Source: Aquilaria yunnanensis (lineage: Eukaryota > Streptophyta > Magnoliopsida > Malvales > Thymelaeaceae). From it: a DNA stretch of 64,000 nt. The stretch's first letter is position 1. The number at the start of each line of letters is the position of its first letter. Under the pieces are notes generated by a model. The model did no database searches, was not told the DNA's origin, and saw only the letters and a program-made list of their open reading frames with translations. Shown here one piece after another: positions 24,799-36,628 of this stretch. The stretch spans positions 91,898,893 to 91,962,892 of the forward strand of contig CM077594.1 of NCBI GenBank assembly GCA_039654915.1, read 5' to 3'. A program made the translations under genes and the position numbers.

Positions 24799-25841
24799 CC
24801 ATTATTATTTTTAGATATTTGATGGCCAAATTCTAGGACAACGTTGTTAATTTATTTTATATAATTAAAGAAAAAAATATATAATTTAAATTATAAAGTG
24901 AAAAAGTAATAGATAATCTAAGTTTAATTGACAGGTAATTAATGTTTAAATCAGTAAATTTTTCATACTATTTTTCACATTTTAAGAAAACAAAGGTTTT
25001 TTTTTCTCTTGCTTATAATGCTATGAGAAGAAAAACCGCAGAAAATTTAAAACTACATAAGACAAAATTTAATTCTAAGCAAATGTCAATGGATGCGAGC
25101 AACTCATCCTTCAACGCAAACAACTAAAAAGCCTTTTGTTTATATATAGAGTGACAACATTTTTTTACGGAGTTCCACAAGAGTTTAGTATTGTCACATG
25201 AAAAGATGTATCAAATTATTGAACCGAGGCCGAATTTATATTTTAATTGAAAAAGAGTATGCATGATAAGTAGTTTTCAGATAAGATAATTAAAAGAGAA
25301 ACGATAGCTGGGAGTACTTGTATTTTCGCTAGTAGCAAATTAATATTTATTCTGTTTGTACTAAAAAAGAAAATCAAATATCGGTTCGATTAATTAGGAG
25401 TGTAGGACTGCCATATGTATCTAGCCCGGAAGTTGGGAACGTTCATGAAGATTCAATAAGTTAAAACTTAAAGGGCAAAAGAAACAGAGCCGTCCCCGCC
25501 AGGTTAGGGACGCCGATTCCAAATTCCCACAGCATAGATTTAAGTCTTCCCTTCTTTCTCCCTTTCACTTCTTCTATCGTTCAATTTAATATGTATATGC
25601 TTTTTTATTAATAAAAATAAAATAAAATATAAAAAAACAGAGCTGAGCGTACCCTTCTGACAAGATGAGGAGCGTCGACGAGGCATTTGGCGCTCCAAAG
25701 AGGGTCATTCAGGTCCTGTCCATGGCGTTCCAGTTCCGTCGCGAAGCCGCCGTCGACCACTGCGTAGCCACCGCATCGTCCGAGGAAATCGGACATGAAA
25801 AAATCATATGAAGCGGTGCTCTCTACAACTCCCGATCCCAT
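19249..25841 (-). CDS. HMT: homocysteine S-methyltransferase
   Basis: There are seven coding exons, from the start: 25653-25841, 20563-20619, 20248-20474, 20031-20160, 19735-19938, 19585-19656 and 19249-19404. All junctions are GT-AG and in frame, giving 344 aa, typical for plant HMTs. The enzyme moves a methyl group from S-methylmethionine (or AdoMet) to homocysteine to make methionine, in the cytosol. The N-terminal [14 protein letters not shown] is the family's first conserved block, followed by [13 protein letters not shown] and [15 protein letters not shown]. Zinc ligands are expected at Cys254 ([10 protein letters not shown]) and Cys321-Cys322 (GGCCRTTP), and all are present. No organelle signal is evident. 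Intron 1 is 5.03 kb and holds a 1.5 kb transposon (22725-24213) and a degenerate repeat block. Whether this is HMT1-, 2- or 3-type was not resolved. Confidence 0.95.
20880..22060 (+). repeat. degenerate repeat block in methyltransferase intron 1
   Basis: Loose repeats of about 90-120 bp are built on 'gtgtctgattatggtaattg', then 'ataggttgagtgtctgaat'. They are seen near 21495, 21760, 21881 and 21970. The same repeat in the opposite orientation lies at about 53160-53900. There are no coding frames. Confidence 0.6.
21072..21307. mobile_element. possible Stowaway-like MITE
   Basis: The left end TACTCTCTCCGTCTCATG is a strong Stowaway-type terminus. The proposed right end (reverse complement TTCTCCTTCTACCCCAAG) is only a weak match, so the boundary is uncertain. 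It lies inside the degenerate repeat block of intron 1. Confidence 0.4.
22725..24213. mobile_element. long-TIR Mutator-like element in intron 1
   Basis: The left arm GGTTGAAATATGCATTTGGT and the reverse complement of the right arm (GGCCTAAATGCATATTTTGT) are inverted. The arms continue for about 120 bp ('..gtccytaaact..'). The flanks tttaagttt (22716-22724) and ttgaagttt (24214-24222) agree at 8 of 9 bases. The core is more GC-rich and coding-like on the minus strand. It includes a 66-codon frame at 23247-23447 and a coding-like piece near 23640-23770. Neither was recognised, and capture of host gene fragments is likely. Confidence 0.75.
24748..24796. repeat. (TA)n microsatellite
   Basis: Pure AT dinucleotide run of about 48 bp within intron 1 of the methyltransferase gene. 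Confidence 0.9.
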
Positions 25842-25913
25842 GCCTAGCTCTTCAACCGTTTACTGTTAGCGTTTTTGCCTTGCCACAGCTTTCGTCCTCA
25901 ACTGAAGCGCATC

Positions 25914-25925
25914 TTACATATAGAG
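25914..25925 (-). promoter_or_regulatory. TATA-like box upstream of the methyltransferase
   Basis: CTCTATATGTAA on the minus strand lies about 75 nt before the start codon, implying a 5' leader of roughly 45 nt. It is the only TATA-like motif close to the start. Confidence 0.35.
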
Positions 25926-25959
25926 TTGCTTTATGGATGGAAAACGGAACCTGATATTA

Positions 25960-26982
25960 CCAAATTGCCCCAGAGGGTTTTCTTGGAATTAATCACGCAT
26001 TTCCTTAATTATCATTAATTTTCTTTTATTCTTTTCCATTACCCAAAAACCAATCAGAATGGTGCACCTGATGCCCATCTGGCGCAGCCTTCCTGGTGTA
26101 GGTGTACGCAAAAGACCATGTGGAAATTGATTAACAAAAAAAAAAAAAAAAAGACCAAATGGATATTAAACTACTGGAAAGGAGTAAATCCGGGTAAGCT
26201 GAAAAACATATCAACAACAGGGACAAGACTTAAAAGAATGAGTTCCTATCCGATGCATCAAGTATAATATGTTACTCCACTATTTCACTTTATTTATAAA
26301 AATATCACACTATTTTTAATAATATTTTTTTATAAAATGAACAACACTTTTTATAAGGTACTAATTATATTTAGAATAATATTTTTTATGAAATAAATAT
26401 TATTATATAAAAAAATAAATTTATATGAATGAAACAACTTTTCTTATTAAATGTAACAATATTATTTATGAAAAACATTTCGTGTAAAATAAATAATATT
26501 TTGCATAATATTAAATTTACATGAATGAAACAATATTTCTTACTAAATTCATTCATTTCACATGCCACCCTTAAGTGTTTTAATTAGCTGCTCTTTATTA
26601 ATTTATTCTTTTTACTAGAGTTATATTTATATTATATAAAAAAGGAAAAAAAAACATTAAACTATATATGAATCAAACATGAAGCTGAATTGAAATTAAG
26701 AAAAAAAAATTAAATGAACAAATAGGAGAAATATATATATATATATATATATTGTAATGTTCTTTCATACACTTCAGTTTAGGCAACAAATCGTATATAA
26801 TAAACCTCAAGATACAACATAGTAACATCTATATGAACCACATTAATTCTCTCAATTGTTGCCAGTGATACCACCACAAAGGGTATATACATAAATGAGA
26901 TAATGTTGTATATTTAGTATTTTATAAGACTAGAGAATAATTTTTGTACATAAGTTTTCTAAGTCTGTTTGATTCTATATCA
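25960..26982. other. gene-free AT-rich sequence
   Basis: Contains a short (AT)n run near 26731-26752 and local repeats of 'atgaatgaaacaa' around 26425-26530. No gene was found. Confidence 0.4.
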
Positions 26983-26991
26983 TACTAAGTT

Positions 26992-28115
26992 TGGGTAAAA
27001 TCCAAATTTAGTCCCTTAACTATTCAGTTTGTCCTAAAACAGTTCCTTATCTCTAAAAGTGACTATTAAGGTCCCTTAACTCAAGCAATACGTTTGAGTC
27101 CATCCGTTAATTCTGGTGTTATTTCTAACAGAAAATGCATACATGGCATTTAATATTCTCTGCTTATTCCCACATGCCACGTGGCAAGTCAATAAGTAAC
27201 AATACTAAGAGAATCATAAATCTTAGGCTCAAATTGACAAAAAAAAATATAACTTTAGATACTTAAAAGATTAATAGCCCAATCTTCTCCAATAACACTA
27301 GTCGAACGACCACCGCCGAACCGGAGGGCCACCGCCAATCTTCTCTTCTCAACCAACGCCACCACCACCATCGCGTTGCTGCTGAGATCGGGCTAGTTGG
27401 GAGCAGTGGAGCTAGCGGCTGTCGGCGAGTGATTTGGCAGGCTAGGGATTCAAGTGGCTTTCGATTTCAATGGCAGATTTGAGCGAAGGAGAAGATTCGA
27501 GCAGGCAATTTGATTGGAGGAAAAGATTTCGAATGAGGATTCAAGTGAAGTAGTCGGAGCGTTTTGCTAGTTTTGTCGATTTCTTCACCGACATCTCCGA
27601 TTCTCTCAATCTCTCTCCCGTGGAACCCTCGCCCCACTGTCTCTGATTCAATTACCACCATCTCCGTCGATCGCTTCGATTTTCCTCCCACCATCTCCGA
27701 TTCTCCTCCCGCCCTTCTTCCCCCTCCTCCTCGTCTCCGATTTTCCAAGTCGAGCATCTACTCTAGGGATTTGATTTTGATTACCACTGTCGACCCATCT
27801 CCGACGAGTGTCGATGACAAGCATCTAAATAATTAGGGTTAATCTATGTTTTAAGTCCTAGATTTTATGTTTCTGTTAGTTTGGGATTAGATTTTCATTT
27901 CTATGTAAAATGGCCACCCATTTAGTTAAAGAGGAAGCCACGTGGCATTATGAATGCCACTTAGGCAAGGTACATCCAAAATAACGGCTTAATTGATAGA
28001 TAGGACTCAAATTGAATATGTTTTTTGAGTTAAGAGACCTTAATAACCACTTTTAACATTAGGGACTAATTTAGGATAAACTAAATAGTTAAGGGACTAA
28101 ATTTGAATTTTACCC
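26992..28115. mobile_element. long-TIR Mutator-like element with gene-fragment-like core
   Basis: The left arm (GGGTAAAATCCAAATTTAGT) pairs with the reverse complement of the right arm (GGGTAAAATTCAAATTTAGT), and similarity continues about 150 bp. The perfect 9-bp duplication TACTAAGTT lies at 26983-26991 and 28116-28124. The core (27300-27830) is GC-rich and CT-skewed, with overlapping frames on both strands (27467-27757 -, 27564-27836 +) and no known domain. It looks like a Pack-MULE. Confidence 0.85.
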
Positions 28116-28124
28116 TACTAAGTT

Positions 28125-28959
28125 CCTAAAGTTAAGGTAGTGGACCTTCCACTACGTTCAAGCAACCAATCTTAAGACTTTTTTGTCATGTAATTATCTT
28201 CACTGATAAGTAGAACATGATGATAAGGTCTGATAGAATATCTTTATGACGTGTATTATAATATAAGTACCATCCTCCAAACCCAACGAATAAAAATTGA
28301 TTGGTACGAGGCTGCCAAACATATTAATAAATACTGTTACAACAAATTAATAAAAATCAAGTAAAAACTTTAATGGGCAAAAATATCAAATTTATTATTA
28401 ATGTTTTGTGTTGAGATCAAATTTGCCACTAAATTTTTTTTTTGTCTTAAATTTCCATCAATATTTTAAAATTGGCTCAAATTAGCCACTGACCATTAAA
28501 AGGTTTAGGTTTTTCTAAATTTTAGGTGATAATGTAACTTTTAAAAAATGTTAAGGTTTTTAAGTAATTTATCATTTTTTCTTTAATAGACATTGAGTTA
28601 GGACAGATACATGTGATAGTGATGATGAATTGCGTTGGTGACAGAGATGTTTAAGGCGATGGATGTGCTGGAAATGTTGGTAAATACAGATATTTCTTTA
28701 ATATTTTGATATATAAATGTAAAACTTTCATATATAAATGATCAATGAAAATTTATAGTTTTTAAACATAAATTTTCAAATAAATTATTAATAATAAATA
28801 AATTATACTTAAACTTCAATTAGAAAAATTGAAATGGAGCAAATGAAATAGAGGAGAAGCCAAACTGCATTCATATTCAAAATTATAACTAAGTATACAC
28901 GAGAGAACATTAAGTGATTATTAATGTTTATTATTTGGTATTGGCTCAATTTATGTCAA
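28125..28959. other. gene-free AT-rich sequence with one transposon arm
   Basis: About 28374-28560 resembles the left arm of the 51.9-52.5 kb TIR element ('gggcaaaaatatcaaattt', 'aaattggctcaaattagccact'), but no opposite arm was found. Confidence 0.4.
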
Positions 28960-30900
28960 TACCACCAAGATATGGATAAAATTGCATAACGGCAGTAGGA
29001 TATTACTACTATGATGTGGGCTTCCATGCACAACTCATAGTCTTTGGCTTTGTTCAAATAGGGATATGATTACTACACACAGTTACAATACACATATAAT
29101 CAATATCCTTAACCCATATTTGTGCATGGACAATTGCTATCAGGAATCACATTAGATACATATAACCATCAACCTCATTCAAAATGGCAACACCAAATTG
29201 CTACTCAGAATCATGTTTTAGTACCCTTAAGGCACATTCATAGAGGGACAATTGGACTATGAACCACATTAATATGTGACCAGCAGCCTTATTCTAAATG
29301 GCATCACCCATTTACAACATAGCCAGTAACCTTTACGCAGCACTCAAAATAGGTACAATTCTAACTAGAATCAAATTAATATATGACTAGGAGCCTCACA
29401 CAGAATGATAGCACTAAGTTGCCACTAGGAATTTTGTTTTTGCACACTCAGTGACCTATACAAACTTAATTCTAGATTGGACAAGCCATCGGATAAAAAT
29501 TCACGTCTTCCTCGTGAAGTTATGGATGGAAATTGCTCAGGGGTAGCATGAAATCACTACTATGAGTAGTGTTATGCCCTGAGAGCAGCCCACAACTCTG
29601 CCTTTACTCTTTAGCTCATCCAAATAGGGCCCTGAACTGAAGAGTGCAAAAAAGGTTATCCTACTTTGAAAGTGTTAAAATATCACTAGCAGCTTGTGTA
29701 AAGGAGCAACTTCGGCAAGATTAGTACCCTTCCCCCTTCCAACTTTCACGTTTGAAATATCACCATATATGACTCAATGAATTAAAATAGTAACAACTGA
29801 GCACTGTAGAAAGCTTGTTTTTCAAGTACCACAACTGTAATTTTAAATCAAGACAAGAAATCAAAGAAAAATTCATGTCAATCTTAGAAAAAAAAAATTG
29901 TATTAAATGCACAACTCGTAAGGACACAATGAGTAGCTTCATCAACGTTATCATTTCCTTATTAAATTTTTATCATACTCAAAATTGGACTATACATACA
30001 ACCAATGGCCTTTAAGATTACGCAGGGACAATTTTGTTTAACAAACAAACAGCAGCCTTGAGCCTTGTTCAAACAAGGGCTTATTTCCTATGGAATTATA
30101 TTAATGGATGACCGGTGACCTTATTAAAAAATTAGAACAAGATAGCTACTAGGAATTGTGGCCTGCACATAATCAGTAACCTTGAGCCACATTCAGATAG
30201 GGAAAATGCTACTAGGAACCACATTAATGTGTGTCTGGCAGTTTTTGTTACTAGGAATTGTGTTTTCCACATAACCAGTAAACTTTATGCTTTGCTCAAA
30301 ACATGGATGTTTTGCTACTATTAATCATACAGATTACCATTAGTAGCCTTATTAAAATGGAAGGATCAAATAACTAGTACAGATTATGATATATACACAA
30401 TTAGTAGCCTAAAGACACATGTTCCAATATAAAAATGCTACTAGGAATCACATTAACGTATGACTAGTAGCCTTTGTTACTAGGAATTGTGTTATCAACA
30501 CAACCACTAGCATTTGTATCTAATGCAGATATAGATGTTTGTTTTAGGAATCACAATAAACTGTGGTCAGTTGCCTATTCCAATTGAAGCTTTGAATCTA
30601 TGACAAACATCATGTTTTTTGCATAACCATCAGTCTTTAACACTTGTTCAAATAGGGTTAATGCCAGTATGAGTCACAATGGCAGACGACCTGTGGCCTT
30701 ATTCAAATAAAATCACAAAATTTCTACTTGCAGTTGTGTTATAAACATGAGTAACAATCTTAACCCTTTATCAAACAAGAAAATTTCTGTTTGCATAAAC
30801 AAACCTATGGTTTGTAGAAACAAAACTACGTAGCCCTCATCATATAAAAGCATTAAACACAAAAAATATCTCGAAATAGATGTGATATCTCGTCCAATGG
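28960..30900. repeat. degenerate tandem repeat, unit about 105-120 bp
   Basis: A motif close to 'gctactaggaatcacattaa', then 'tgtgactagcagccttattc', recurs about every 105-120 bp (for example near 29254, 29358, 30211, 30318 and 30437). A second half-unit, 'aggaattgtgtt..cacataaccagtagcctt', alternates with it. Copies are strongly diverged. No gene is present. Confidence 0.7.
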
Positions 30901-31402
30901 TTCTAATTGGAACTAAACAAACAAGTACCAAGGCAAAAAACAAAATAACTGAAGCCAAAAATCAAACCATAAAAATTGACAAATCGAAAAGAGTAGGCAA
31001 TAAATAGCTTATATCTAGTTAATGATCAATGGGATCTTAAGAAACCAAGAGGAATTGATAAGGTTAATGAAAAATAGGTGAAGCAATCTACAAACCAAAT
31101 AGGCAAAGCTAAAATCAAATTGCAACAACTGGGAAAATGACACAGATAAAGCTAAGAATGAACATAGATCAGAGTAATGATCGATAAGAACTTAAGAACC
31201 CTAGTAAGGACATACATGGTTCTTGTAAAAAAGGCGAAGCCATCCGTGTGACTGAACAGAAGAAGTTAAACTCAAATCGCAAGAACTGCAAAACCACTGT
31301 GGAAGATTTAACGAAGAAGGAATAATGATGAAGAACCAAACCTTCATGAAGTTTTGCAAACTCATCAATACTAATTTTTTATTGAATAATGGTTGTCCGA
31401 CG

Positions 31403-31431
31403 GTCCATCATTTCGCTTGCAAATGATGGAC
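31403..31431. repeat. perfect 11-bp hairpin
   Basis: GTCCATCATTT, a 7-nt loop (CGCTTGC), then AAATGATGGAC. It is the longest perfect short hairpin I noticed by eye, in otherwise unassigned sequence. Confidence 0.8.
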
Positions 31432-31731
31432 AATTGTAGTCCAAATTTTTTACTCGGGGAATAGAGCAATTTTTTGGCCGGGCAAACAAATTTGGAAAAT
31501 AAAATACTAAAGTAATATTTTTAAAAAATGTGAACTCTAGTTAAATATTTACAATAATAACTTTTTCTCAAATTTTTAGTTGTTCGTCCCATTAATTTTT
31601 TCAAACAAAACTATTTCTCAAGTGTTATAATGAATATTAACCCTCCAAATGAATTAATAAAAGCAATTAGAAATTAAAAATTTCAGCGGGATACAGGGCC
31701 CATTTTTTTTAATAATGTATTATAATGAGTT

Positions 31732-32810
31732 CACTACTAAAAAAACATGCATTTTCCAAAGATCAAATTTTCAACAGCCAAGTTGTTGGAAATTTACAAC
31801 TTGATGAGCTGTTGGAAAAAGGAGAGATGATTTTTCAATAATACCGTAGTATAAATGTTTTCACATTTTGTTATTTTTTCATACAATAAATTGCGGTATT
31901 CCGTGGTATTTTCCATACTGATAACTTTTTATGTACATTTTACAAAAAAAAAAAACTGCAGTATACCATAAATACTGTGATGTATATACCATGGTATTTT
32001 TTTGGTCATTTTACATCAAAATATCATACATAAATATATAAAATAATAAAATATAATTAATACACATATTTTAACATAAATATTTACTTTTATTTTTTGG
32101 TTACTTTTTCTTTTACTTTTGCTTTCTTTTTCTTTGGGTATTAGAAAATATATTGTCATTATTAATGTATTATTTTTTTCTATTGTATCAATAAATTAGT
32201 TTTTTTACTGAGTAATATTTATTTTTCTCTATATATAATATTTTTAATTTTTTTGTATAAAAACATATCTTGTATCATATATAGTTTATTTATATTTTTC
32301 AAATTATGATGAGAAAAAAAATAAAAATTTAAATAAAAATTTATAAAAAAAATTATTTAATTTATTTCATCTTAAAATATATTTTTTTTGTGAAAATGGT
32401 AACATTATGCAAAGCGGTATACATTAAAACTATGGGGTATGGTATACTTAGAGGTAATAATATTTAACACCTTAGGCCAAGTATTGGAAATTTTAAAGAC
32501 CATATTTTTTAACGGCCTGGCAATTGGAAAATTTTAATGCGTTTAGCTATTGGTAAATACACATTGGTAAAAAGTGTGATGATTTTCCAACGGCCAAACG
32601 TTGAAAATTTCCAAAGCATTGAGCCGTTGAAAATTTTGAAGACCATATTCTCCAACAGCTCATTTTCCAACAAGACCAACTCTTGGCTGTTGAAATTTTT
32701 TTTTTTCAACGTGTGATTTCCCAACACGCCTATTTCTAATAGCCTCATGTTGGAAAATTTGAATTTCCAATGTGAGACCGTTAGAAATTCATGGTTTTTT
32801 TAATTAGTCA
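31732..32810. mobile_element. small CACTA-derived element, split by another element
   Basis: The left end CACTACTAAAAAAACATG is identical in its first 14 bases to the terminus of the big CACTA element at 40508. Both flanks carry the same subterminal 'tttccaacggc'/'gttggaaattt' repeats. The right end is degenerate (about TTTTTTAATTAGTCA). The middle (about 31838-32475) is a TGTTAAATAC-family element, not CACTA sequence. It is non-autonomous, with no transposase. Confidence 0.65.
31838..32475. mobile_element. TGTTAAATAC-family element nested in the CACTA derivative
   Basis: It aligns with the copies at 1.24 and 12.48 kb: 'gttttcacattttgttatttt', the 'gcattttacaaaaaaa' region and the 'gatgagaaaaaaaataaaaattt' region. 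It ends in 'aatatttaacacc'. The left terminus has lost or changed the TGTTAAATAC motif. Confidence 0.6.
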
Positions 32811-32944
32811 TTTACTTTCATTTTTCATGAAACTAGACATTTAGAAAATAAAAAAAAAACACTCATAATATAAAATTAGACTTCTTTGAAATAATATGAT
32901 TTTAATTTTGATTTTAATGATAGTTGGGACTAGATTTGGAAACT

Positions 32945-33860
32945 CAAAATTTTCCTTAAGATCAAGTGTTTTATATGGAAATTTATGCATGAGAAGCTTC
33001 AAACCAGCTCTTATTTTTCCACCTAGGTATTTCCCAATCAGATTTATGCCTTAGATGTAAATTTGGTCCTATAACTATTGAGCATATCTTTACTTCTTGT
33101 GACTTCAGTTTACATGTTTGGAATTATTTGGGTTTTACTCTTTCTTCTAGTAATTGGAAATCTTTCTATAAGTTTGCTAGTAGGTCCCCCATCTTTGGTA
33201 TCCCTTGGTCTATTTTGTTTGCCTGTTACGCTCTGGAATATTTGGAAGGAATGAAACAAGGTGATCTTCGAAGGTATATTCTCTAACCCTCAATTTGTGG
33301 CTAGAAAAAATAAAGAACAAGCGCTGAGTTTTTTGCTCTAGATGTTCACAAGAGTTTAAACACTGCTTGTTCTACCCTTCCTAACCATTAATTAGGAACT
33401 GTTTCACATGGGCACCTTTACGCTTAACATTGATGGGGTTGTTCTTGCTTGTAAACTTGGTGCAATCTCTCCCTTCTTGGCTGAACTTTGGAGCCTCTTA
33501 TAGGGTCAGGGTCTAAGAATGGCTTAACTCATTGGAAATATTGACCTTGTCAATGAAACTGACTGTAAACAACTCTGTAATCGATCTATTTACTTCTAAA
33601 AATACTGAATAATTGATGCTCATTCTTTTTTTATCTACTGCAAGCACATTGTGGTGGGGATGCACATAAGGGAGCTTCGATATCAACTGAGGAACATGAA
33701 CTAAGTTTCTGACCATCTTGCTAAGTCTGGAGCTAATATGTCATCCTCTTTTGTGTACTTTGATCATTGCTCAGATTTTCTCTTGAACACTTTGTCGTTA
33801 GACTGTCAAAATATTGCTGAAACTTCTGTAACTACTATGACTGTCTCTCTTGGTATTTTG
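32945..33860 (+). pseudogene. 5'-truncated LINE remnant (zf-RVT and RNase H-like)
   Basis: In broken frames the sequence reads FIWKFMHEKLQT, then CLRCKFGPITIEHIFTSC (the zf-RVT C-x2-C..H..C pattern of plant L1-type LINEs). Further on come FLAELWSLL, LVNETDCKQL and DHLAKSGA, which match the C-terminal RNase H region. Several stops and frameshifts are present. Reverse transcriptase and endonuclease are absent. It is unrelated in position to the minus-strand LINE at 60-63.6 kb. Confidence 0.8.
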
Positions 33861-34005
33861 GACTCTTGGGCTATAGTTAGAATCTGGCTATTTCTCATGT
33901 AATCTCTACTGCTACTTATTGCCCAATTGGTAAGGGCAAGGACATTATGTTGTGGTTTGTTGTCTTAATTTATCTTTATTTCCATCGAAAATCCTAGAAA
34001 ACAAG

Positions 34006-34013
<8 letters not shown>

Positions 34014-34087
<74 letters not shown>

Positions 34088-34105
34088 CGCACGCGTGTGT
34101 GTGAG
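34014..34105. repeat. compound microsatellite (GA)n-(GT)n-(GC)n
   Basis: The run starts as GA repeats, changes to GT, then to GC/GT. It sits just beyond the 3' end of the LINE remnant. Confidence 0.9.
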
Positions 34106-34414
34106 AGGAAAAGTTAAAAAAAAAAAAAGAAACTTAATTTATCATTATTTCTTTTTTAAAAAAAAAAGTAAACTTAGGGGAAAATATAAAAATGCGAAAA
34201 AGCACAAAGGGAAAAGTTGCAATTAATTCTGCCAAAACTTTAGTTAACATGGGGTGTTCTAAAATACAATAGGGGTAGCAATACCCCCTTTTTATGGCTC
34301 TTCTCCAAACTTTTATTTTTTGATCAGTTAAGAACCTAAGTTTAAAAATGCAACAAAAATAGAAAAAATAAAGGAATCACAATGTAACCTAAACAACCGG
34401 TTACAAGTTATGCG

Positions 34415-36628
34415 GTATATAATTCAGATTAAATGATATGAGATTTAGGTTAAGTGGTATTAGATTTAGATTAAGTGGTATGAGATTTAGGTTAAATGAT
34501 ATTAAATTTAGGTTCATGTGGTATTAAATTCAGGTGGTATGAGAATCAGGTTGATGTGATATTAGATTAAGGTTTATGTGGTATTAAATTAATGTGGTAT
34601 GAGATTTAGGTTATGTGGTATATAAGTGGTATGAGATTCAAGTTTTTATGGTATGATATAAAAATTAGGTTATATGGTATATATGTGGTATCATATTGAG
34701 ATTCATCCGGTATAAGAATCAGATTAATTGGTGTAAGATTGAGGTCCATATGTTATATTTATGATATGAGATTCAGGTTTATATGGTATATATGTGGTAT
34801 GAGATTTAGGTTTATGTGGTATATATGTAGTATGAAATTCAGGTTATGTGGTATAAATGTGATATGAGATTTAGGTTCATGTGATATATATGTGGTATGG
34901 TATTTAGGTTCTTGTGGTACGAGATTAAGGTTCATGTGATATAAGAATCAAGGTAAGTGGTATAAGATTTAGGTCCATCTGGTATATATATGGTATGAGA
35001 TTCAAGTTGCTGTAATATGAGATTTAGGTTAAGTGGTATGAGATTTAGATTATGTGGTATAGGATTCAGGTTTTTGTGATATGAAATTCAGGTTATTATG
35101 GTATGAAATTCAGGTTCATGTGGTATAAAGATTAGATTAATAGATATAAAATTAAATTCAGGTCCATGTGGTATATTTGTGGTTTAAAATTCAGGTTATT
35201 ATGATATGAGATTCAGGTTCTTGTGGTATAAAGATTAGATTAATAGATATAAAATTAAATTCAGGTCCATGTGGTATATTTATGGTATAAGATTCAGGTT
35301 ATTATGATATGAAATTCAGGTTAAATAGTATGAGATTTAGGTTCATATGGTATGATATTCTAGTTGTTGTAATATGAGATTTAAGTGGTATATGATTCAG
35401 GTTAAGTTGTGTGAGATTCACATTCATGTGGCATGAGATTATGGTTGTTGTGGTATGAAATGCTGGTTAAGTAGTATGAGATTCAAGTTCAATGGTATCA
35501 GATTTTGGTTACATGGTATGAGATTCAGGTGTTTTTGTTATTAAATTCAGGTTGTTGGTATAAGATTCAGATTAAGTGTGATGAGATTCAAGTTAAGTGG
35601 TATAGGATTAAGATTCATGTGGTATAAGAATCAGATTAATCAGTATAAGATTCAGGTCCATGTGATATATTTATCGTATAGGATTCTGGTTATTTTGGTA
35701 TGAAATTCAGGTTAAATGGTATGAGATTCAGGTGCTTATGGTATAAGGTTTAGGTTGTTGTGGTGTAGGATTCAGGTTAAGTTATATGAAATTCAAGTTA
35801 AGTAGTATGAGATTAAAGTTCATGTGGTATAAGATTATGGTTATTGTGGTATAAAATTTAGGTTAAGTGGTCTAAGATTTAGGTTTAATTGGTATAAGAT
35901 TCAGGTTGTTGTGATATGAGATTAAGGTTAAGTGGTATAAGATTCAGGTTCACATGGTATGAGATTAAGGTTCATGTGGTATGAGATTCAGGTTATGTGG
36001 TATGTATGTGGTATCAAATTCAAGTTATGTGGTATAGAATTTGGGTTAAGTGGTTTGAGATTTAGGTTCATGTGGTATGGGATTTAGGTTGTTGTGGTAT
36101 GAGATTCAGGTTTATGTGGTATGAGATTCATTTTCATGTGGCATGAGATTCAGATTCAAGTGGTATCAAACTCAGTTCAACAGGTATGAGATTCAGGTTA
36201 AGTGATATCAAATTTAGGCTATTGTGGTATCAAATTAAGGTTGAATTGGTATGAGATTCAGGTTATGTGGTATCAAATTCAAGTTAAGTAGTATTAGATT
36301 GAAGTTCAGCTAATATCATATTCATGTTATGTGGTATTAGATTTAGATTTAACTGGTAAGAGATTCAAGTTATGTGGTATCAGATTTAGGTTATTTAGTA
36401 TCAGCTTTAGGTTCAAGCGGTATGAGATTTAGGTTTAGATGGTATGAGATTTAGATTATTGTAGTATTAGATTTAAGTTAAGTGGTATCATAGTTAGATT
36501 CAAGTGATATCAAATTGAGCTTCAACTAGTATTATATTCAAGTTATGTGGCATCAGATTTAGGTTCAATTAGTATCAGATTCAGGTTATGTGGTATAAAA
36601 TTCAGGATCTATGGAATCAAATTCAGGA
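34415..36628 (+). repeat. 22-bp minisatellite array
   Basis: About 100 head-to-tail copies follow the consensus GTGGTATGAGATTYAGGTT plus three variable bases. Best-kept runs (for example 36074-36160) repeat exactly every 22 bp. Elsewhere units of 18-23 bp occur, and local higher-order copies exist (for example 35103-35225, where a block of about 120 bp recurs). There is no open coding frame of note. Confidence 0.9.

Noticed and set aside
34415..36628. CRISPR-like array
   Set aside because: The 22-bp units are contiguous with no unique spacers, and this is plant nuclear DNA. It is a minisatellite.
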